Translations under genes and position numbers: made by a program
Notes under the pieces: model-generated
Told to the model about the DNA's origin: nothing
Databases searched by the model: none
The model's input: the letters and a program-made list of their open reading frames with translations, nothing else
In this document: piece by piece, positions 37,280 to 47,402 of the stretch
How the letters are laid out: each line of letters opens with the position of its first letter
Position numbering within the stretch: position 1 is the first letter of the stretch
NCBI GenBank assembly: GCA_026195895.1
Contig: JAPHRO010000015.1
Coordinates: 62,001 to 126,000 of the forward strand
DNA from: Gammaproteobacteria bacterium
Lineage (GTDB): Bacteria; Pseudomonadota; Gammaproteobacteria; SZUA-229
Reading direction: 5' to 3'
DNA: 64,000 nucleotides

Positions 37280-37705
37280 TCAGTTATTTTTTTTATCAGA
37301 CTGGTTCTGGGCCAGGTGATATAGCGCCTGTTGCAAACCTGTGTCTGAGATTGAGTCCGCCGATTGCTTAATCATATTGGCGGTTTCTTTATCCAGATGC
37401 CTGGATTTTTTAACAGGCTCGTCCGGCTCGACTCTGGGCTGCATTTGCCTGATTTGAATATTATGAACCTTGATACCGGCATGTTCTTCAAGCATAGCCA
37501 GCATGTTTTGTGTATAAAGCCGCAGCCGAGAAGCCCATACGGGTGAATCTGTGATCAGTATCAACCGATTTTCTCTTATTCCAGCTACACTTATATGATC
37601 TCTGCAGTTTTCGGGCACGGTTGCCTTGATGATTTGATTCAGGGCTTTAAGTTGACCGGCCTTATTCTGGATGTTTTTACTAATCAGCTGTGATATGGAT
37701 TTCAT
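37280..37705 (-). CDS. dciA: DciA/DUF721 family replicative helicase loader-like protein
   Basis: A 141-residue DUF721 protein. Members act as loaders or operators of the DnaB helicase in bacteria lacking DnaC. The N-terminal domain (about 1-95) shows the family pattern LKALNQIIKATVPENCRDHISVAGIRENRLILITDSPVWASRLR, and the charged C-terminal part is probably flexible. The place between lpxC and the M23 peptidase gene, on the opposite strand, is usual in non-enteric gammaproteobacteria. It is divergent from the M23 gene. Confidence 0.82.
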   Translation of the reverse strand: MKSISQLISKNIQNKAGQLKALNQIIKATVPENCRDHISVAGIRENRLILITDSPVWASRLRLYTQNMLAMLEEHAGIKVHNIQIRQMQPRVEPDEPVKKSRHLDKETANMIKQSADSISDTGLQQALYHLAQNQSDKKNN

Positions 37706-37838
37706 ATTGGGTCATGGGGCAATAGATAATTTTGTTAATTTGCTATTTTATGTCACAATTTGCCGCTGCTCGCAGGTTTTTTCTATAATTTAGATTATGA
37801 TCTATTCTTAGGTTGTTAAAAAAGCTAATAATTTACCC

Positions 37839-38744
37839 ATGAATATTATTTTACTAAGCAAATTTCGGGGCCGCCCCTATCGCATACAGATAGGTAGCCC
37901 AGTACAGCTAAGTTTACTGGCGGTGTTCGCTGTTATTATTGCATCCAGTGTTGGTGTCATGGGCTATTGGTGGGGGCAATCCAGCAAATCTTCTGATCGT
38001 CTTTCCTCCATCCAGCAGGAAATCAAACTACAGCGGGAACTGATTTCTCAGACCCGATTCAATGCCAATGCTGACCTGGATGCTCTGGCCGCACGGCTCG
38101 GTCAAATTCAGGCGCATGCGACTCGCCTAAATGCTCTCGGCCAGAAACTGGTTAAAATTGCCAAGTTAGATCCGGGAGAATTCAATTTTGAGGAATCCCC
38201 GGGCCTGGGTGGACCCGATGAGGCTGATGCACCCGTCAATCTTGATTTTGGCAGTGAAATCGATGATGTAATTACCGAGCTAGAGGATCGCGAACAGCAG
38301 CTAGGCGTGCTGGAAAATATTCTCATGAGCAGCCATATGAAAGAAGAATTGTTCCCAGAAGGTCGCCCTATTGGTCGTGGCTGGATTTCTTCCTATTATG
38401 GTATGCGTACCAATCCATTTACCGGCAAGCTTCAGTTTCACAAGGGAATGGATTTTGCGGCTAAATCGGGTAGTGATGTGCTAGCAGTAGCCGGTGGAGT
38501 GATTACCTGGTCTGGTAAACGCTATGGTTACGGAAATCTGGTTGAAATCAATCATGGTAATGGCTATGTCACACGCTATGGTCACAATGAAACCAATCTG
38601 GTCAAGGTTGGGGATACCGTGAAGAAAGGCCAGACCATATCATTGATGGGATCAACGGGTCGATCTACCGGTCCACACGTGCATTTTGAAGTTCTCAAGA
38701 ATGGTCGCCAGATCAATCCACAGAAATTCGTACAAAGACGTTAA
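37839..38744 (+). CDS. Membrane-anchored M23 family metallopeptidase
   Basis: A 301-residue protein with a short cytoplasmic start, one membrane helix (about 25-48) and a coiled-coil region (about 50-140). The LytM/M23 domain at about 175-300 has the zinc motif HKGMDFA, then GYVTRYGH and the catalytic GPHVHFEV, all intact, so hydrolysis of peptidoglycan cross-links is expected. Members next to secA in gammaproteobacteria resemble the MepM/NlpD groups in domain layout. Which cross-link is cut, and whether it helps daughter cell separation, cannot be told from sequence. Confidence 0.88.
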   Translation: MNIILLSKFRGRPYRIQIGSPVQLSLLAVFAVIIASSVGVMGYWWGQSSKSSDRLSSIQQEIKLQRELISQTRFNANADLDALAARLGQIQAHATRLNALGQKLVKIAKLDPGEFNFEESPGLGGPDEADAPVNLDFGSEIDDVITELEDREQQLGVLENILMSSHMKEELFPEGRPIGRGWISSYYGMRTNPFTGKLQFHKGMDFAAKSGSDVLAVAGGVITWSGKRYGYGNLVEINHGNGYVTRYGHNETNLVKVGDTVKKGQTISLMGSTGRSTGPHVHFEVLKNGRQINPQKFVQRR

Positions 38745-38853
38745 TACCTCCAAAAATACCTCAGTTTTTTTGCTCCTTACGCTTAAGCCAATAGCGTTTC
38801 TAGGGCATAATACACGCCTATTTTATTACTTATTTTAGCCAAAGGATTCACCC

Positions 38854-41568
38854 ATGGTAGCCAGGTTGCTGCGCAAAGTATTTGGTAGTCGAAATGATCG
38901 CCAGGTCAAAAAATATCGCAAGATAGTTAACAAAATTAATAATCTTGAAGCTGATTTTGAGGCCCTGAGCGACCAGCAGCTAGGTGCAAAAACTGTCGAG
39001 TTCCGTGAGCGTCTGCAACAGGGAGCGAGCCTGGACGAATTATTACCTGAAGCATTTGCCGTTGTCCGTGAAGCCGGTAAACGAGCCTTAAACATGCGTC
39101 ATTTTGATGTACAGATGATCGGGGGCATTGTTCTGCATAAAGGTAATATCGCAGAAATGCGCACCGGTGAGGGTAAAACACTGGTGGCAACTTTAGCGGC
39201 TTATCTGAACGCTTTACCTGGAAAAGGTGTGCATGTTATTACCGTCAATGATTATCTGGCCCAACGTGATTCGCACTGGATGGGAAAACTCTATGCGTTT
39301 TTAGGGATGAGCGTAGGTGTCGCGATTTCAGGGATGGACCCGCTATCTAAAAAACAGGCCTATGCGGCTGATATTACCTACGGCACAAACAATGAATTCG
39401 GCTTTGATTATCTGCGCGATAACATGGCTTTCAGTGCTGAAGAAAAAGTCCAGCGAGATTTGAATTTCGCAGTTGTCGATGAAGTGGACTCAATATTGAT
39501 AGACGAAGCACGTACGCCGCTGATTATTTCTGGGCCCACCAATGACAGTTCAGAACTCTATATTAAATTCAATCAACTTATAAAAGAACTGGAGCAGGGT
39601 GAAGAAGCGGCCAGCAAAGAAGAAGAGCCAACCGGTGATTACACGGTAGACGAAAAAAACAAACAGGTGCATATGACCGAACAGGGTCATGAAAAGTTTG
39701 AAGCGATACTGGTGCGTGAAGGTATTCTGGAAGAAAATGATAGTTTATACAGCGCCACTAACATCAGTCTGATCCATTATTTGAATGCCGCGATAAGAGC
39801 GAATGTCCTGTTTCAGAAAGATGTTAGCTATATTGTGCAGAACGGCAAGGTTGTTATTGTGGATGAGTTTACCGGTCGTACCATGGAAGGGCGGCGCTGG
39901 TCAGATGGTCTGCATCAGGCGATTGAAGCCAAAGAAGGCGTCAATATCGAAAATGAAAACCAGACGCTGGCATCTATTACCTTCCAGAACTATTTCCGAC
40001 TGTATGACAAATTAGCTGGCATGACCGGCACAGCCGATACCGAAGCTTTTGAATTCCAGTCCATCTATGGCCTCGAAGTCATGGTTATACCCACTAATTT
40101 GCCGATTGCCAGAAAAGATCTGGGTGATCTGATTTATTTAACAGTTGAAGAAAAATTTGAAGCCATTGTTGAAGACATAAAAGATTGTATACAGCGGCAG
40201 CAACCAGTACTGGTCGGTACGGCTTCCATCGAAGCGTCAGAGCATTTATCTGCGCTACTGGAAAAAGCGAATATAAAACATAACGTATTGAATGCCAAGC
40301 AGCATGAACGTGAGGCGAATATTATTGCAGAAGCCGGTAGTCCACAAGCGGTAACTATTGCAACCAATATGGCGGGCCGTGGTACGGATATTGTTTTGGG
40401 CGGTAATCTGGAAGTTGAAATGAGCGATAAGCCAGAGCTGTCTGAAATTGAAAAAGCGCAGTTAACCAAGGACTGGGAAAAGCGTCATCAGATCGTTTTA
40501 GATGCAGGCGGCCTGCACGTTATTGGTAGCGAACGTCACGAATCTCGCCGTATTGATAATCAGCTGCGTGGTCGTTCTGGTCGTCAGGGCGATGCAGGTT
40601 CCACCCGTTTCTACCTGTCTCTGCAGGATGATCTGATGCGTATTTTTGCTTCGGATCGGGTAGCCGGGTTAATGAAAAAACTGGGTATGGAACGCGGCGA
40701 AGCCATTGAGCACCCGTGGGTGTCGCGTGCGATCGAAAATGCGCAACGTAAAGTTGAAGGTCATAACTTTGATATTCGTAAACAGTTGCTGGAATATGAC
40801 GATGTCGCGAATGATCAGCGTAAAGTGATTTATTCGCAACGCAATGAAATGATGCAAGAAGACGATATGTCTGATGTTGTTGAATCCATGCGCGAAGACG
40901 TCGTGGCAAAAATTTTCAATAATTTTATTCCGGCAGGCAGTCTGGAAGAACAATGGGATGTTGCCGGTCTTGAAGTTGCATTAGAAGAAGAGTTCGGTAT
41001 AAAAATGGCTGTCCAGCAATGGCTCGATGAAGATGATGATCTTCATGAAGAAACCTTGTTGCAGCGAGTGAATGCTGAATTGATCAAAGCATATAAAGAA
41101 AAAGAGGCGCTGGTTGGTGAAGAAGATATGCGTCGCTTTGAAAAATATGTTCTGCTTCAGGTACTGGATTCACTATGGAAAGAGCATCTGGCGGCGATGG
41201 ATTACCTGCGCCAGAGTATTCATCTGCGTGGTTATGCACAAAAAAATCCCAAGCAGGAGTATAAGCGCGAATCATTTGAAATGTTCAGTGAGATGCTGGA
41301 TAAAATAAAGCAGGAAGTAATTTCTACGCTGACTAAAGTTCAAATACGATCTGAAGATGAAATGGCGGCACTGGAACAGCAGCAACATGCGCCGGTAGAG
41401 ATGAATTATGAACATGCAGATATCAATGCAATGCATGAAGATGAGCCACAGGAGGCGGATAAAGAACACAAACCTTTTGTTCGCCAGGATAAAAAAATTG
41501 GTCGTAATGATCCCTGTTATTGCGGCTCGGGTAAAAAATATAAACAATGTCATGGCAAACTGACATAA
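38854..41568 (+). CDS. secA: Preprotein translocase ATPase SecA
   Basis: Motor of the Sec pathway, driving unfolded preproteins through SecYEG. The 904-residue protein has the Walker [14 protein letters not shown], the DEVD-type Walker B ([17 protein letters not shown]), the preprotein cross-linking domain, [15 protein letters not shown] and [14 protein letters not shown] in the second nucleotide-binding domain. The C-terminal zinc-binding tail contains [15 protein letters not shown], which binds SecB. No secM-like leader peptide precedes it; a CATAAT box near 38808 may be its promoter. Confidence 0.97.
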   Translation: MVARLLRKVFGSRNDRQVKKYRKIVNKINNLEADFEALSDQQLGAKTVEFRERLQQGASLDELLPEAFAVVREAGKRALNMRHFDVQMIGGIVLHKGNIAEMRTGEGKTLVATLAAYLNALPGKGVHVITVNDYLAQRDSHWMGKLYAFLGMSVGVAISGMDPLSKKQAYAADITYGTNNEFGFDYLRDNMAFSAEEKVQRDLNFAVVDEVDSILIDEARTPLIISGPTNDSSELYIKFNQLIKELEQGEEAASKEEEPTGDYTVDEKNKQVHMTEQGHEKFEAILVREGILEENDSLYSATNISLIHYLNAAIRANVLFQKDVSYIVQNGKVVIVDEFTGRTMEGRRWSDGLHQAIEAKEGVNIENENQTLASITFQNYFRLYDKLAGMTGTADTEAFEFQSIYGLEVMVIPTNLPIARKDLGDLIYLTVEEKFEAIVEDIKDCIQRQQPVLVGTASIEASEHLSALLEKANIKHNVLNAKQHEREANIIAEAGSPQAVTIATNMAGRGTDIVLGGNLEVEMSDKPELSEIEKAQLTKDWEKRHQIVLDAGGLHVIGSERHESRRIDNQLRGRSGRQGDAGSTRFYLSLQDDLMRIFASDRVAGLMKKLGMERGEAIEHPWVSRAIENAQRKVEGHNFDIRKQLLEYDDVANDQRKVIYSQRNEMMQEDDMSDVVESMREDVVAKIFNNFIPAGSLEEQWDVAGLEVALEEEFGIKMAVQQWLDEDDDLHEETLLQRVNAELIKAYKEKEALVGEEDMRRFEKYVLLQVLDSLWKEHLAAMDYLRQSIHLRGYAQKNPKQEYKRESFEMFSEMLDKIKQEVISTLTKVQIRSEDEMAALEQQQHAPVEMNYEHADINAMHEDEPQEADKEHKPFVRQDKKIGRNDPCYCGSGKKYKQCHGKLT

Positions 41569-41587
41569 ACATTTAAGAGTAGCAACC

Positions 41588-42802
41588 ATGGCTGTTGGTT
41601 TGAATGAACCTGAGAAACTATTACCTGTTACAGGTGTTAGGTCAGCAGCGATAGCTGCTGGTATTAAATCGTCAGGCGCACCGGATCTGGTTCTTTTTGA
41701 AATGGCAGAATCAAGCCGATGTGCTGCTGTATTTACCCAAAATATTTTTTGTGCAGCTCCTGTTGTTGTCGCTAAACAACACTTATCCAGTAATACCCCT
41801 CGCTATTTGTTAATTAATTCGGGCAATGCCAATGCAGGAACCGGACAACAGGGTATTGATGCTGCATTGGAAACATGTAGTCTGCTTGCCGCCAGTACCT
41901 CCTGTGAAACAAATCAGGTATTGCCTTTTTCAACGGGTGTCATTGGTGAAAATCTTGATTTATCAAAATTCAGAAAAGCGATACCAGAGCTTGTCTCCCA
42001 ACTGGCAGAAGATGCCTGGATCGATGCCGGTCGCGGCATAATGACAACGGATACCTTGTTAAAAGGTCGATCAAAACAGATTGTCATCGATGGCCAGCAG
42101 ATTACCCTTACCGGCGTGTCCAAGGGATCAGGCATGATTCGTCCAGACATGGCTACTATGCTGGCTTTTATCGCCACCGATGCCAGTATTTCACAGCAGC
42201 TACTCGATCAATGTTTGCAGACTGCAGTTAATCGTTCGTTCAATGCAATAACCGTTGATGGTGATACCTCAACCAATGACGCCTGTGTGCTTATCGCAAC
42301 AGGACAGGCGACTCATAATGAAATTACCGAAGCCGGTGAACAATTTCATTTGCTGCAAAATGCAGTTAATGAAATATGTGAGTTTCTGGCGCAGGCAATC
42401 ATTCGCGATGGCGAAGGCGCAAGCAAATTTATAACACTGAAAGTTTGCCATGCTGCCAGTGAACAAACAGCGCGCCAGGTAGCCTACACTATTGCTCACT
42501 CGCCACTGGTAAAAACAGCTTTATTTGCCAGTGATCCGAACTGGGGACGAATACTCGCAGCAGTGGGCCGTTCAGGGGTAGATATGGATATCGATAAAAT
42601 TCGGCTTTATCTTGATGATGTTTGCATTGTAAAAGAGGGTGGGCGTTCAGCCGATTACACTGAGGAGCAGGGACAGAAGGTTATGAGTCAGGACGAAATC
42701 ACCATTAAGGTCGACCTGCAACAGGGTGATGCTGCAGCGACTATCTGGACAAGTGATTTGTCATACGAATATGTCAAAATAAATGCTGAATACAGAAGCT
42801 GA
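41588..42802 (+). CDS. argJ: Glutamate N-acetyltransferase / N-acetylglutamate synthase
   Basis: ArgJ recycles the acetyl group in arginine biosynthesis by moving it from N-acetylornithine to glutamate. The 404-residue precursor self-cleaves at the conserved RPDMATMLAF motif, where the threonine becomes the nucleophile of the beta chain. LINSGNANAGTG, STGVIGE and the SDPNWGRILAAVGRSG segment are also present. Whether it also uses acetyl-CoA (bifunctional form) cannot be decided from sequence. It follows secA by 19 bases and its end overlaps the Nudix gene by 20 bases. Confidence 0.95.
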   Translation: MAVGLNEPEKLLPVTGVRSAAIAAGIKSSGAPDLVLFEMAESSRCAAVFTQNIFCAAPVVVAKQHLSSNTPRYLLINSGNANAGTGQQGIDAALETCSLLAASTSCETNQVLPFSTGVIGENLDLSKFRKAIPELVSQLAEDAWIDAGRGIMTTDTLLKGRSKQIVIDGQQITLTGVSKGSGMIRPDMATMLAFIATDASISQQLLDQCLQTAVNRSFNAITVDGDTSTNDACVLIATGQATHNEITEAGEQFHLLQNAVNEICEFLAQAIIRDGEGASKFITLKVCHAASEQTARQVAYTIAHSPLVKTALFASDPNWGRILAAVGRSGVDMDIDKIRLYLDDVCIVKEGGRSADYTEEQGQKVMSQDEITIKVDLQQGDAAATIWTSDLSYEYVKINAEYRS

Positions 42803-43751
42803 TTCAATATTTATTCATGTTGCCGTTGCTGCAATTGTTAATTCAAAAAATGAAGTGCTGGTTGCACTGCGTCCGGATCATGTTCATCAGGGTGGTTTGT
42901 GGGAATTTCCGGGTGGCAAGGTAGAGCCGGGCGAAACTGTTTTACAGGCGCTGGGCCGAGAAATTAAAGAAGAATTAGATATCCGAATCGACAACAAGTC
43001 GCCATTGATTCAGATTCGACATCATTATGTAGATAAATCTGTTCTGCTCGATGTTTGGCTGGTGCATTCCTACTCAGGGCAAGCCAGAGGAATGGAGGGC
43101 CAGCCCGTGTCATGGCTCAGCATTGCCGAGCTGGATGCCAGTAAATTTCCCGAGGCAAATATGGCTATTATTTCCGCACTGAAACTACCCGATCATTACA
43201 TGATTAGTGGAAAATTTGATAATTATGATGACTTTAAAAATAAGCTTGTAGCTGCCTTAAATAAAGGTAACAAAATCGTTCAGCTAAGATGTAAGCAAAT
43301 TAGCGATGCTGAAGAGTATTTGAAAGTAGCTAAAATTGCGGAAAAAATCTGTAAACAATACGATACAATATTATTATTGAATACTACTGTCGATGTTTTT
43401 AATGGATCAGATGCCGATGGTTTGCATCTTAATAGTCAGGCCTTATTTGAGTTTAATAAAAGACCTGTAGGCGATAATAAGTTGCTCTCTGTTTCATGCC
43501 ACAATATTGAAGAAATACAGCATGCTGAAAAGCTGGGAGCTGATATTTTATTGCTATCGCCAGTCAGGGAAACATCCAGTCACCCTGGCGTTCCGGGTAT
43601 TGGCTGGGAAAAATTCAGTCAGTTGGTTGCTCAGGTTAATATGCCTGTTTATGCATTGGGTGGAATGAAGGCTGCTGATCTGGCAGATGCAAAAGAGTCT
43701 GGTGCACAGGGTGTAGCTGCTATCTCATCATTCTGGCTAGATGAAAAATAA
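42783..43751 (+). CDS. Nudix hydrolase (MutT-like) fused to ThiE-like domain
   Basis: A 322-residue two-domain protein. Residues about 9-135 form a Nudix domain with the full box GGKVEPGETVLQALGREIKEELDI, as in MutT, which removes 8-oxo-dGTP. Residues about 140-322 resemble thiamine phosphate synthase: KIVQLRCKQ, DGLHLNSQALFEF, VSCHNIEEIQHAEKLGADILLLSPV, and ALGGM. The ThiE part seems shortened, so thiamine synthesis is uncertain. This fusion next to secA and argJ is known in gammaproteobacteria. It overlaps argJ by 20 bases and converges on zapD. Confidence 0.88.
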   Translation: MLNTEADSIFIHVAVAAIVNSKNEVLVALRPDHVHQGGLWEFPGGKVEPGETVLQALGREIKEELDIRIDNKSPLIQIRHHYVDKSVLLDVWLVHSYSGQARGMEGQPVSWLSIAELDASKFPEANMAIISALKLPDHYMISGKFDNYDDFKNKLVAALNKGNKIVQLRCKQISDAEEYLKVAKIAEKICKQYDTILLLNTTVDVFNGSDADGLHLNSQALFEFNKRPVGDNKLLSVSCHNIEEIQHAEKLGADILLLSPVRETSSHPGVPGIGWEKFSQLVAQVNMPVYALGGMKAADLADAKESGAQGVAAISSFWLDEK

Positions 43752-43851
43752 TTTATCAGAGTTGTCTTAAATTAGTCAGTTGAAAACTAATTATAGAAGA
43801 CGGGTTTTATCTGTTGCTTTTCTTTTTTCGCTGGTGTGGCCAGGAATTGAT

Positions 43852-44622
43852 TTAAAGAACACAACAGGCTAACTGGAAGGGTACATCCTGTTTTTCCTGT
43901 TCAGATCTATGGGCAGGATTCTGAGTTTTTAGAAATCGAATAGAAAAACGATGCTTACCGGCACTGATTTCTGGAAAGATATTTGAATTTACAGGAAGCA
44001 TTACTCTAATTAGCAGGCAGCTTTGATTTGATTCGAGTGTTTTCTGATAAAAGCCACTCTCGGCTACCTCGTCTATTGAGTCTGTGCTCTCGCGAATAAC
44101 TTTTAAAATCAGGTTGATGGCCAGTTCAAGTGTCTGGAATGGTTTAAACCATTCTTTTAATATAGCCTGGCGATTTTCAAATGATTGTCTCAGCCAATGT
44201 GAATAAACAGGGAGGTCGAAGTCACATAAGCCCCCTGGTACCGTTAAACGTTGACGAATTGCATTTAACAGCTCATTTTGTTGTAGCGGCTGCCCAATAT
44301 TGCCTGAAATTGCATGCAGGCCCTGCAGGCAATTATTCTGTTCGTCGATCAATACGCTTAAGCGGCCGTGATTAATATCAGGTATTTCAATAAAAGCCTG
44401 CAAATTAGAATTCTGTCTTTCCAGTTCTTTAATGGTTTCGCGTTTTATATCACCGCGTCCTACCATACTTAGAATATCGAGTATGGCTTTGATGGCGCTA
44501 TGAGTATCCCATTCTGAATCGTGCTTTAAGTGCTGATTATACTGGCTGAACAAATGTTCGAGGCGCAAAAACATACGAATGCGCTCGTTCAATGGTTGTT
44601 CAAAAATAAGTTGTTCAGACAC
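43852..44622 (-). CDS. zapD: Cell division protein ZapD
   Basis: ZapD cross-links FtsZ filaments and stabilises the Z ring. The 256-residue soluble protein shows the family sequence IFEQPLNERIRMFLRLEHLF at the N-terminus, then LLDILSM-type region, RGDIKRETIKELERQ and a C-terminal beta part with RFSIRFL. It follows coaE on the same strand. The zinc protein gene yacG that normally comes next in this operon is absent; the opposite-strand Nudix-ThiE gene ends 100 bases away. A weak ATTAGT/ACTAAT repeat lies in that gap. Confidence 0.92.
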   Translation of the reverse strand: MSEQLIFEQPLNERIRMFLRLEHLFSQYNQHLKHDSEWDTHSAIKAILDILSMVGRGDIKRETIKELERQNSNLQAFIEIPDINHGRLSVLIDEQNNCLQGLHAISGNIGQPLQQNELLNAIRQRLTVPGGLCDFDLPVYSHWLRQSFENRQAILKEWFKPFQTLELAINLILKVIRESTDSIDEVAESGFYQKTLESNQSCLLIRVMLPVNSNIFPEISAGKHRFSIRFLKTQNPAHRSEQEKQDVPFQLACCVL

Positions 44623-44687
44623 TATTAAATCCAGAATATGATTCGTTTATGTTTAATATTGTTACATAAATTGGCTAAAAAACAATG

Positions 44688-45290
44688 TCAGCCAAAATTT
44701 TGCGATAGCTTTAAGTATTTTTTGTGCAATTCTTCAACCTGATCACTGAGGCTGCCTGTGTTTTCTCTATTATTAATAACATCATCAGCAACAGATAGTC
44801 TTTCTTCTGCACTGGCCTGAGATTTTATGATGGCTTCAATTTGTTCCTGGCTACGCTCATCTCGATTTAACACGCGTTGTATTTGCTGTTGTTGAGAACA
44901 ATCAACAAGCAATACACGATCAACCAGTTTATTTTGCTCTGTTTCCACTAGCAACGGAATGACCACGATTGCATAAGCGCTATCCAGTTGACCAAGTTGG
45001 TGTTGCATTAATCGTGTTATTTCTGGATGCAGTATTGATTCAAGTTTTTTTCGTTTTGATTCATCATTAAAAATGAGTTCAGCCAGTTTTTTTCTATTGA
45101 GGCAACCCTGTTGATCGATTATGGAGTTACCGAAGAAATTTTTGAGCTTTTGTAGCGCAATTTGTCCGGGTTCAACAATTTTTCTGGCAAGAATATCTGT
45201 ATCTATTATCGGCACGCCGAGTTTTGAAAATAAATCTGCAACTGTCGATTTGCCGCTACCGATGCCACCTGTCAGACCAATAACCAGCAT
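44688..45290 (-). CDS. coaE: Dephospho-CoA kinase
   Basis: Last enzyme of coenzyme A synthesis, phosphorylating dephospho-CoA at the 3'-hydroxyl. The 200-residue protein has the P-loop VIGLTGGIGSGKSTVADLF at the N-terminus, DTDILARKIVEPGQ, LHPEITRLM and VVIPLLVET, typical of CoaE. Its start codon abuts the pilD stop, placing it in the pilBCD-coaE-zapD operon seen in many gammaproteobacteria. Confidence 0.96.
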   Translation of the reverse strand: MLVIGLTGGIGSGKSTVADLFSKLGVPIIDTDILARKIVEPGQIALQKLKNFFGNSIIDQQGCLNRKKLAELIFNDESKRKKLESILHPEITRLMQHQLGQLDSAYAIVVIPLLVETEQNKLVDRVLLVDCSQQQQIQRVLNRDERSQEQIEAIIKSQASAEERLSVADDVINNRENTGSLSDQVEELHKKYLKLSQNFG

Positions 45291-46187
45291 TTAAAAGCTT
45301 CCAAGCCAGGCCTTATTAATGCTGTCTCCCCAGATAAATGCCAGCCAGCCAGCAATGGCGAGATAAGGGCCGAAAGGTATGGGTATGTTTTTATCATGGC
45401 GCACAAATATAATCATTGCTATCCCAATTGCTGCGCCGACGAAAGACGAGAGCACAATTATCAGTGGCAGCATTTTCCATCCCATCCATGCTCCTAAGGC
45501 GGCTAATAATTTGAAATCGCCATAGCCCATACCTTCTTTGCCAGTCAGTAATCTGAACAAATGATAAATCGACCAGAGCACCAGATAACCAGCAATAGCG
45601 CCCACTACTGAGGATTCAAGGTCAACAAATAGCCCGGACATATTAGCGATAATACCGGCCCAGAGTAATGGTAGCGTGATGTTGTCCGGTAAAAGCTGTT
45701 TCTGCGCATCGATCAGTGTTAAGGCGACTAGTGCCCAGGTGAATCCAAGAGCGAATAAGGTTTGCACGCTAACGCCAAAATGGACTGCGATAATGACCGA
45801 TAAAGTTGCGGTAACAGCTTCAACAAGGGGGTATTGTAATGAAATTTTAATACCGCAGTTGGAACATTTTCCTCTTAGAAATAGATAACTTAAAACGGGA
45901 ATATTTTCCCAGAAACGTATTTTATGACCACATTTGGGGCAGGTGGATGCAGGATAGGATAAATTAAATTTCTTTTCGGTAGTTTCTTCGGTTGGGGTAA
46001 TCTCAAGCAATTCATTACATTGCTGGCGCCATTCTGTTTCCAGCATGAGCGGCAGTCTATAGACCACCACATTCAGAAAGCTGCCGATAGCTAAGCCAAC
46101 CAGACCAATGCTTATTATAAATAGCCAGCTATTTTCAGTGAATATCTGAGAGATTAACTGAATATTGTTAAGCTCCAACAACTTCAC
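45291..46187 (-). CDS. pilD: Type IV prepilin peptidase / N-methyltransferase
   Basis: Inner membrane aspartic peptidase that cleaves prepilin leaders and methylates the new N-terminus. It has about eight membrane helices, the two CxxC pairs CPKCGHKIRFW and GKCSNCG that bind zinc, and the catalytic aspartates in TLIDAQKQLLPD and MGYGDFKLLAALG. The open frame runs to 46217 inside pilC, but the best start is uncertain: GTG 46187, TTG 46181 or TTG 46178, all giving a short tail before the first membrane helix. It overlaps the end of pilC in every case. Confidence 0.93.
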   Translation of the reverse strand: MKLLELNNIQLISQIFTENSWLFIISIGLVGLAIGSFLNVVVYRLPLMLETEWRQQCNELLEITPTEETTEKKFNLSYPASTCPKCGHKIRFWENIPVLSYLFLRGKCSNCGIKISLQYPLVEAVTATLSVIIAVHFGVSVQTLFALGFTWALVALTLIDAQKQLLPDNITLPLLWAGIIANMSGLFVDLESSVVGAIAGYLVLWSIYHLFRLLTGKEGMGYGDFKLLAALGAWMGWKMLPLIIVLSSFVGAAIGIAMIIFVRHDKNIPIPFGPYLAIAGWLAFIWGDSINKAWLGSF

Positions 46188-47400
46188 CCATTTTGAAGAT
46201 TGGTAAGTACATGGCAATTACCAGACCACCGATGACAATGGCCAGGAATACCATGATTGCCGGCTCCATCAGGCTGGTTAAAGCATCGACAGAATTATCA
46301 ACTTCGGCTTCGTAATAATCAGCAACTTTGCCCAGCATATCATCAAGGGCACCCGATTCTTCACCGATAGAAACCATCTGTACCACCATGTTGGGGAACA
46401 AATGGGGGAAATTCTGCAAGCTACTTTGTAACTGTAAGCCGCTGGACAGGTCGTCACGAATTGATCGAATGGCTTTAACATATTCATTATTTCCGGCGGC
46501 CCCGCCAACGGAATCCATGGCTTCAACCAGCGGCACACCTGCTGCGAACATGGTGGCCAGGGTTCTGGAAAATCTTGCCAGCGATGAGTTTTTTACCAGG
46601 TCTCCAATAACGGGTAATTTTAAATATGTTTTATCCAGTCCGTCACGAAATGCTTTTGAGCGTTTGAATGTTTGTGAAATGGACACAATAATTGCGAACA
46701 AGCCACCAAATATGGCCCACCACCAGGCAACCATGAAGTCAGACATTTGTACTACCATCATGGTAAAAGCAGGCAGGTCGGACCCAAAACTGGCAAACAT
46801 GGTTGAAAATGTTGGCACAACCCAGATTAACAAAATAACGGTAACAATAAATGCAACCACCATAACCGAGACAGGATAGGTTAATGCTTTTTTGATTTTG
46901 GCTTTAAGTGCCTCGGTTTTTTCTTTATAAGTCGCAATTTTTTCTAACAGGGTTTCTAATGCACCGGATTGTTCGCCGGCTTCTACCAGGTTGCAGAACA
47001 GGTCATCAAAGTGCATCGGATGTTTTTTCAGCGCGTCGGCAAAAGTGCCACCGGCTTCGACATCGGCCTTAACTTCCAGAATCAAGGCCGACATGTTTTT
47101 GTTGGACAGGCCATCGGCGGTAATTTCAAAAGCCTGCACCAAAGGCACACCCGCTTTCATCATCGTAGCCATTTGTCGGCTGAAGATGGAGATATCAGCA
47201 GAGGTAATCGGTTTCCCTTTTCCCCCGCCTAACATTCCCTGAGATTTTTTACGTACCTTTTTCGGCACAATTCCCTGTTTACGCAATTCAGCTTTAACCA
47301 GATCGATACTCACCGCATCAATTGCACCTTTCATGGCGCGGCCTTCTTTGTTGGTGCCCTCCCAGGTGAAAGAGCTTTTCTGTAATTTTTTCTGAGCCAT
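46168..47400 (-). CDS. pilC: Type IV pilus inner membrane platform protein
   Basis: PilC sits in the inner membrane and couples the ATPases PilB and PilT to pilin assembly. The 410-residue protein has two T2SF domains, about 73-196 (ISIFSRQMATMMKAGVPLVQAFE) and 276-398 (LARFSRTLATMFAAGVPLVEAM), each followed by hydrophobic helices, plus FPHLFPNMVVQMVSIGEESGALDDML. Length and layout are usual. It starts three bases after pilB and overlaps pilD, so the three are translationally linked. Confidence 0.96.
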   Translation of the reverse strand: MAQKKLQKSSFTWEGTNKEGRAMKGAIDAVSIDLVKAELRKQGIVPKKVRKKSQGMLGGGKGKPITSADISIFSRQMATMMKAGVPLVQAFEITADGLSNKNMSALILEVKADVEAGGTFADALKKHPMHFDDLFCNLVEAGEQSGALETLLEKIATYKEKTEALKAKIKKALTYPVSVMVVAFIVTVILLIWVVPTFSTMFASFGSDLPAFTMMVVQMSDFMVAWWWAIFGGLFAIIVSISQTFKRSKAFRDGLDKTYLKLPVIGDLVKNSSLARFSRTLATMFAAGVPLVEAMDSVGGAAGNNEYVKAIRSIRDDLSSGLQLQSSLQNFPHLFPNMVVQMVSIGEESGALDDMLGKVADYYEAEVDNSVDALTSLMEPAIMVFLAIVIGGLVIAMYLPIFKMGEVVGA

Positions 47401-47402
47401 TA

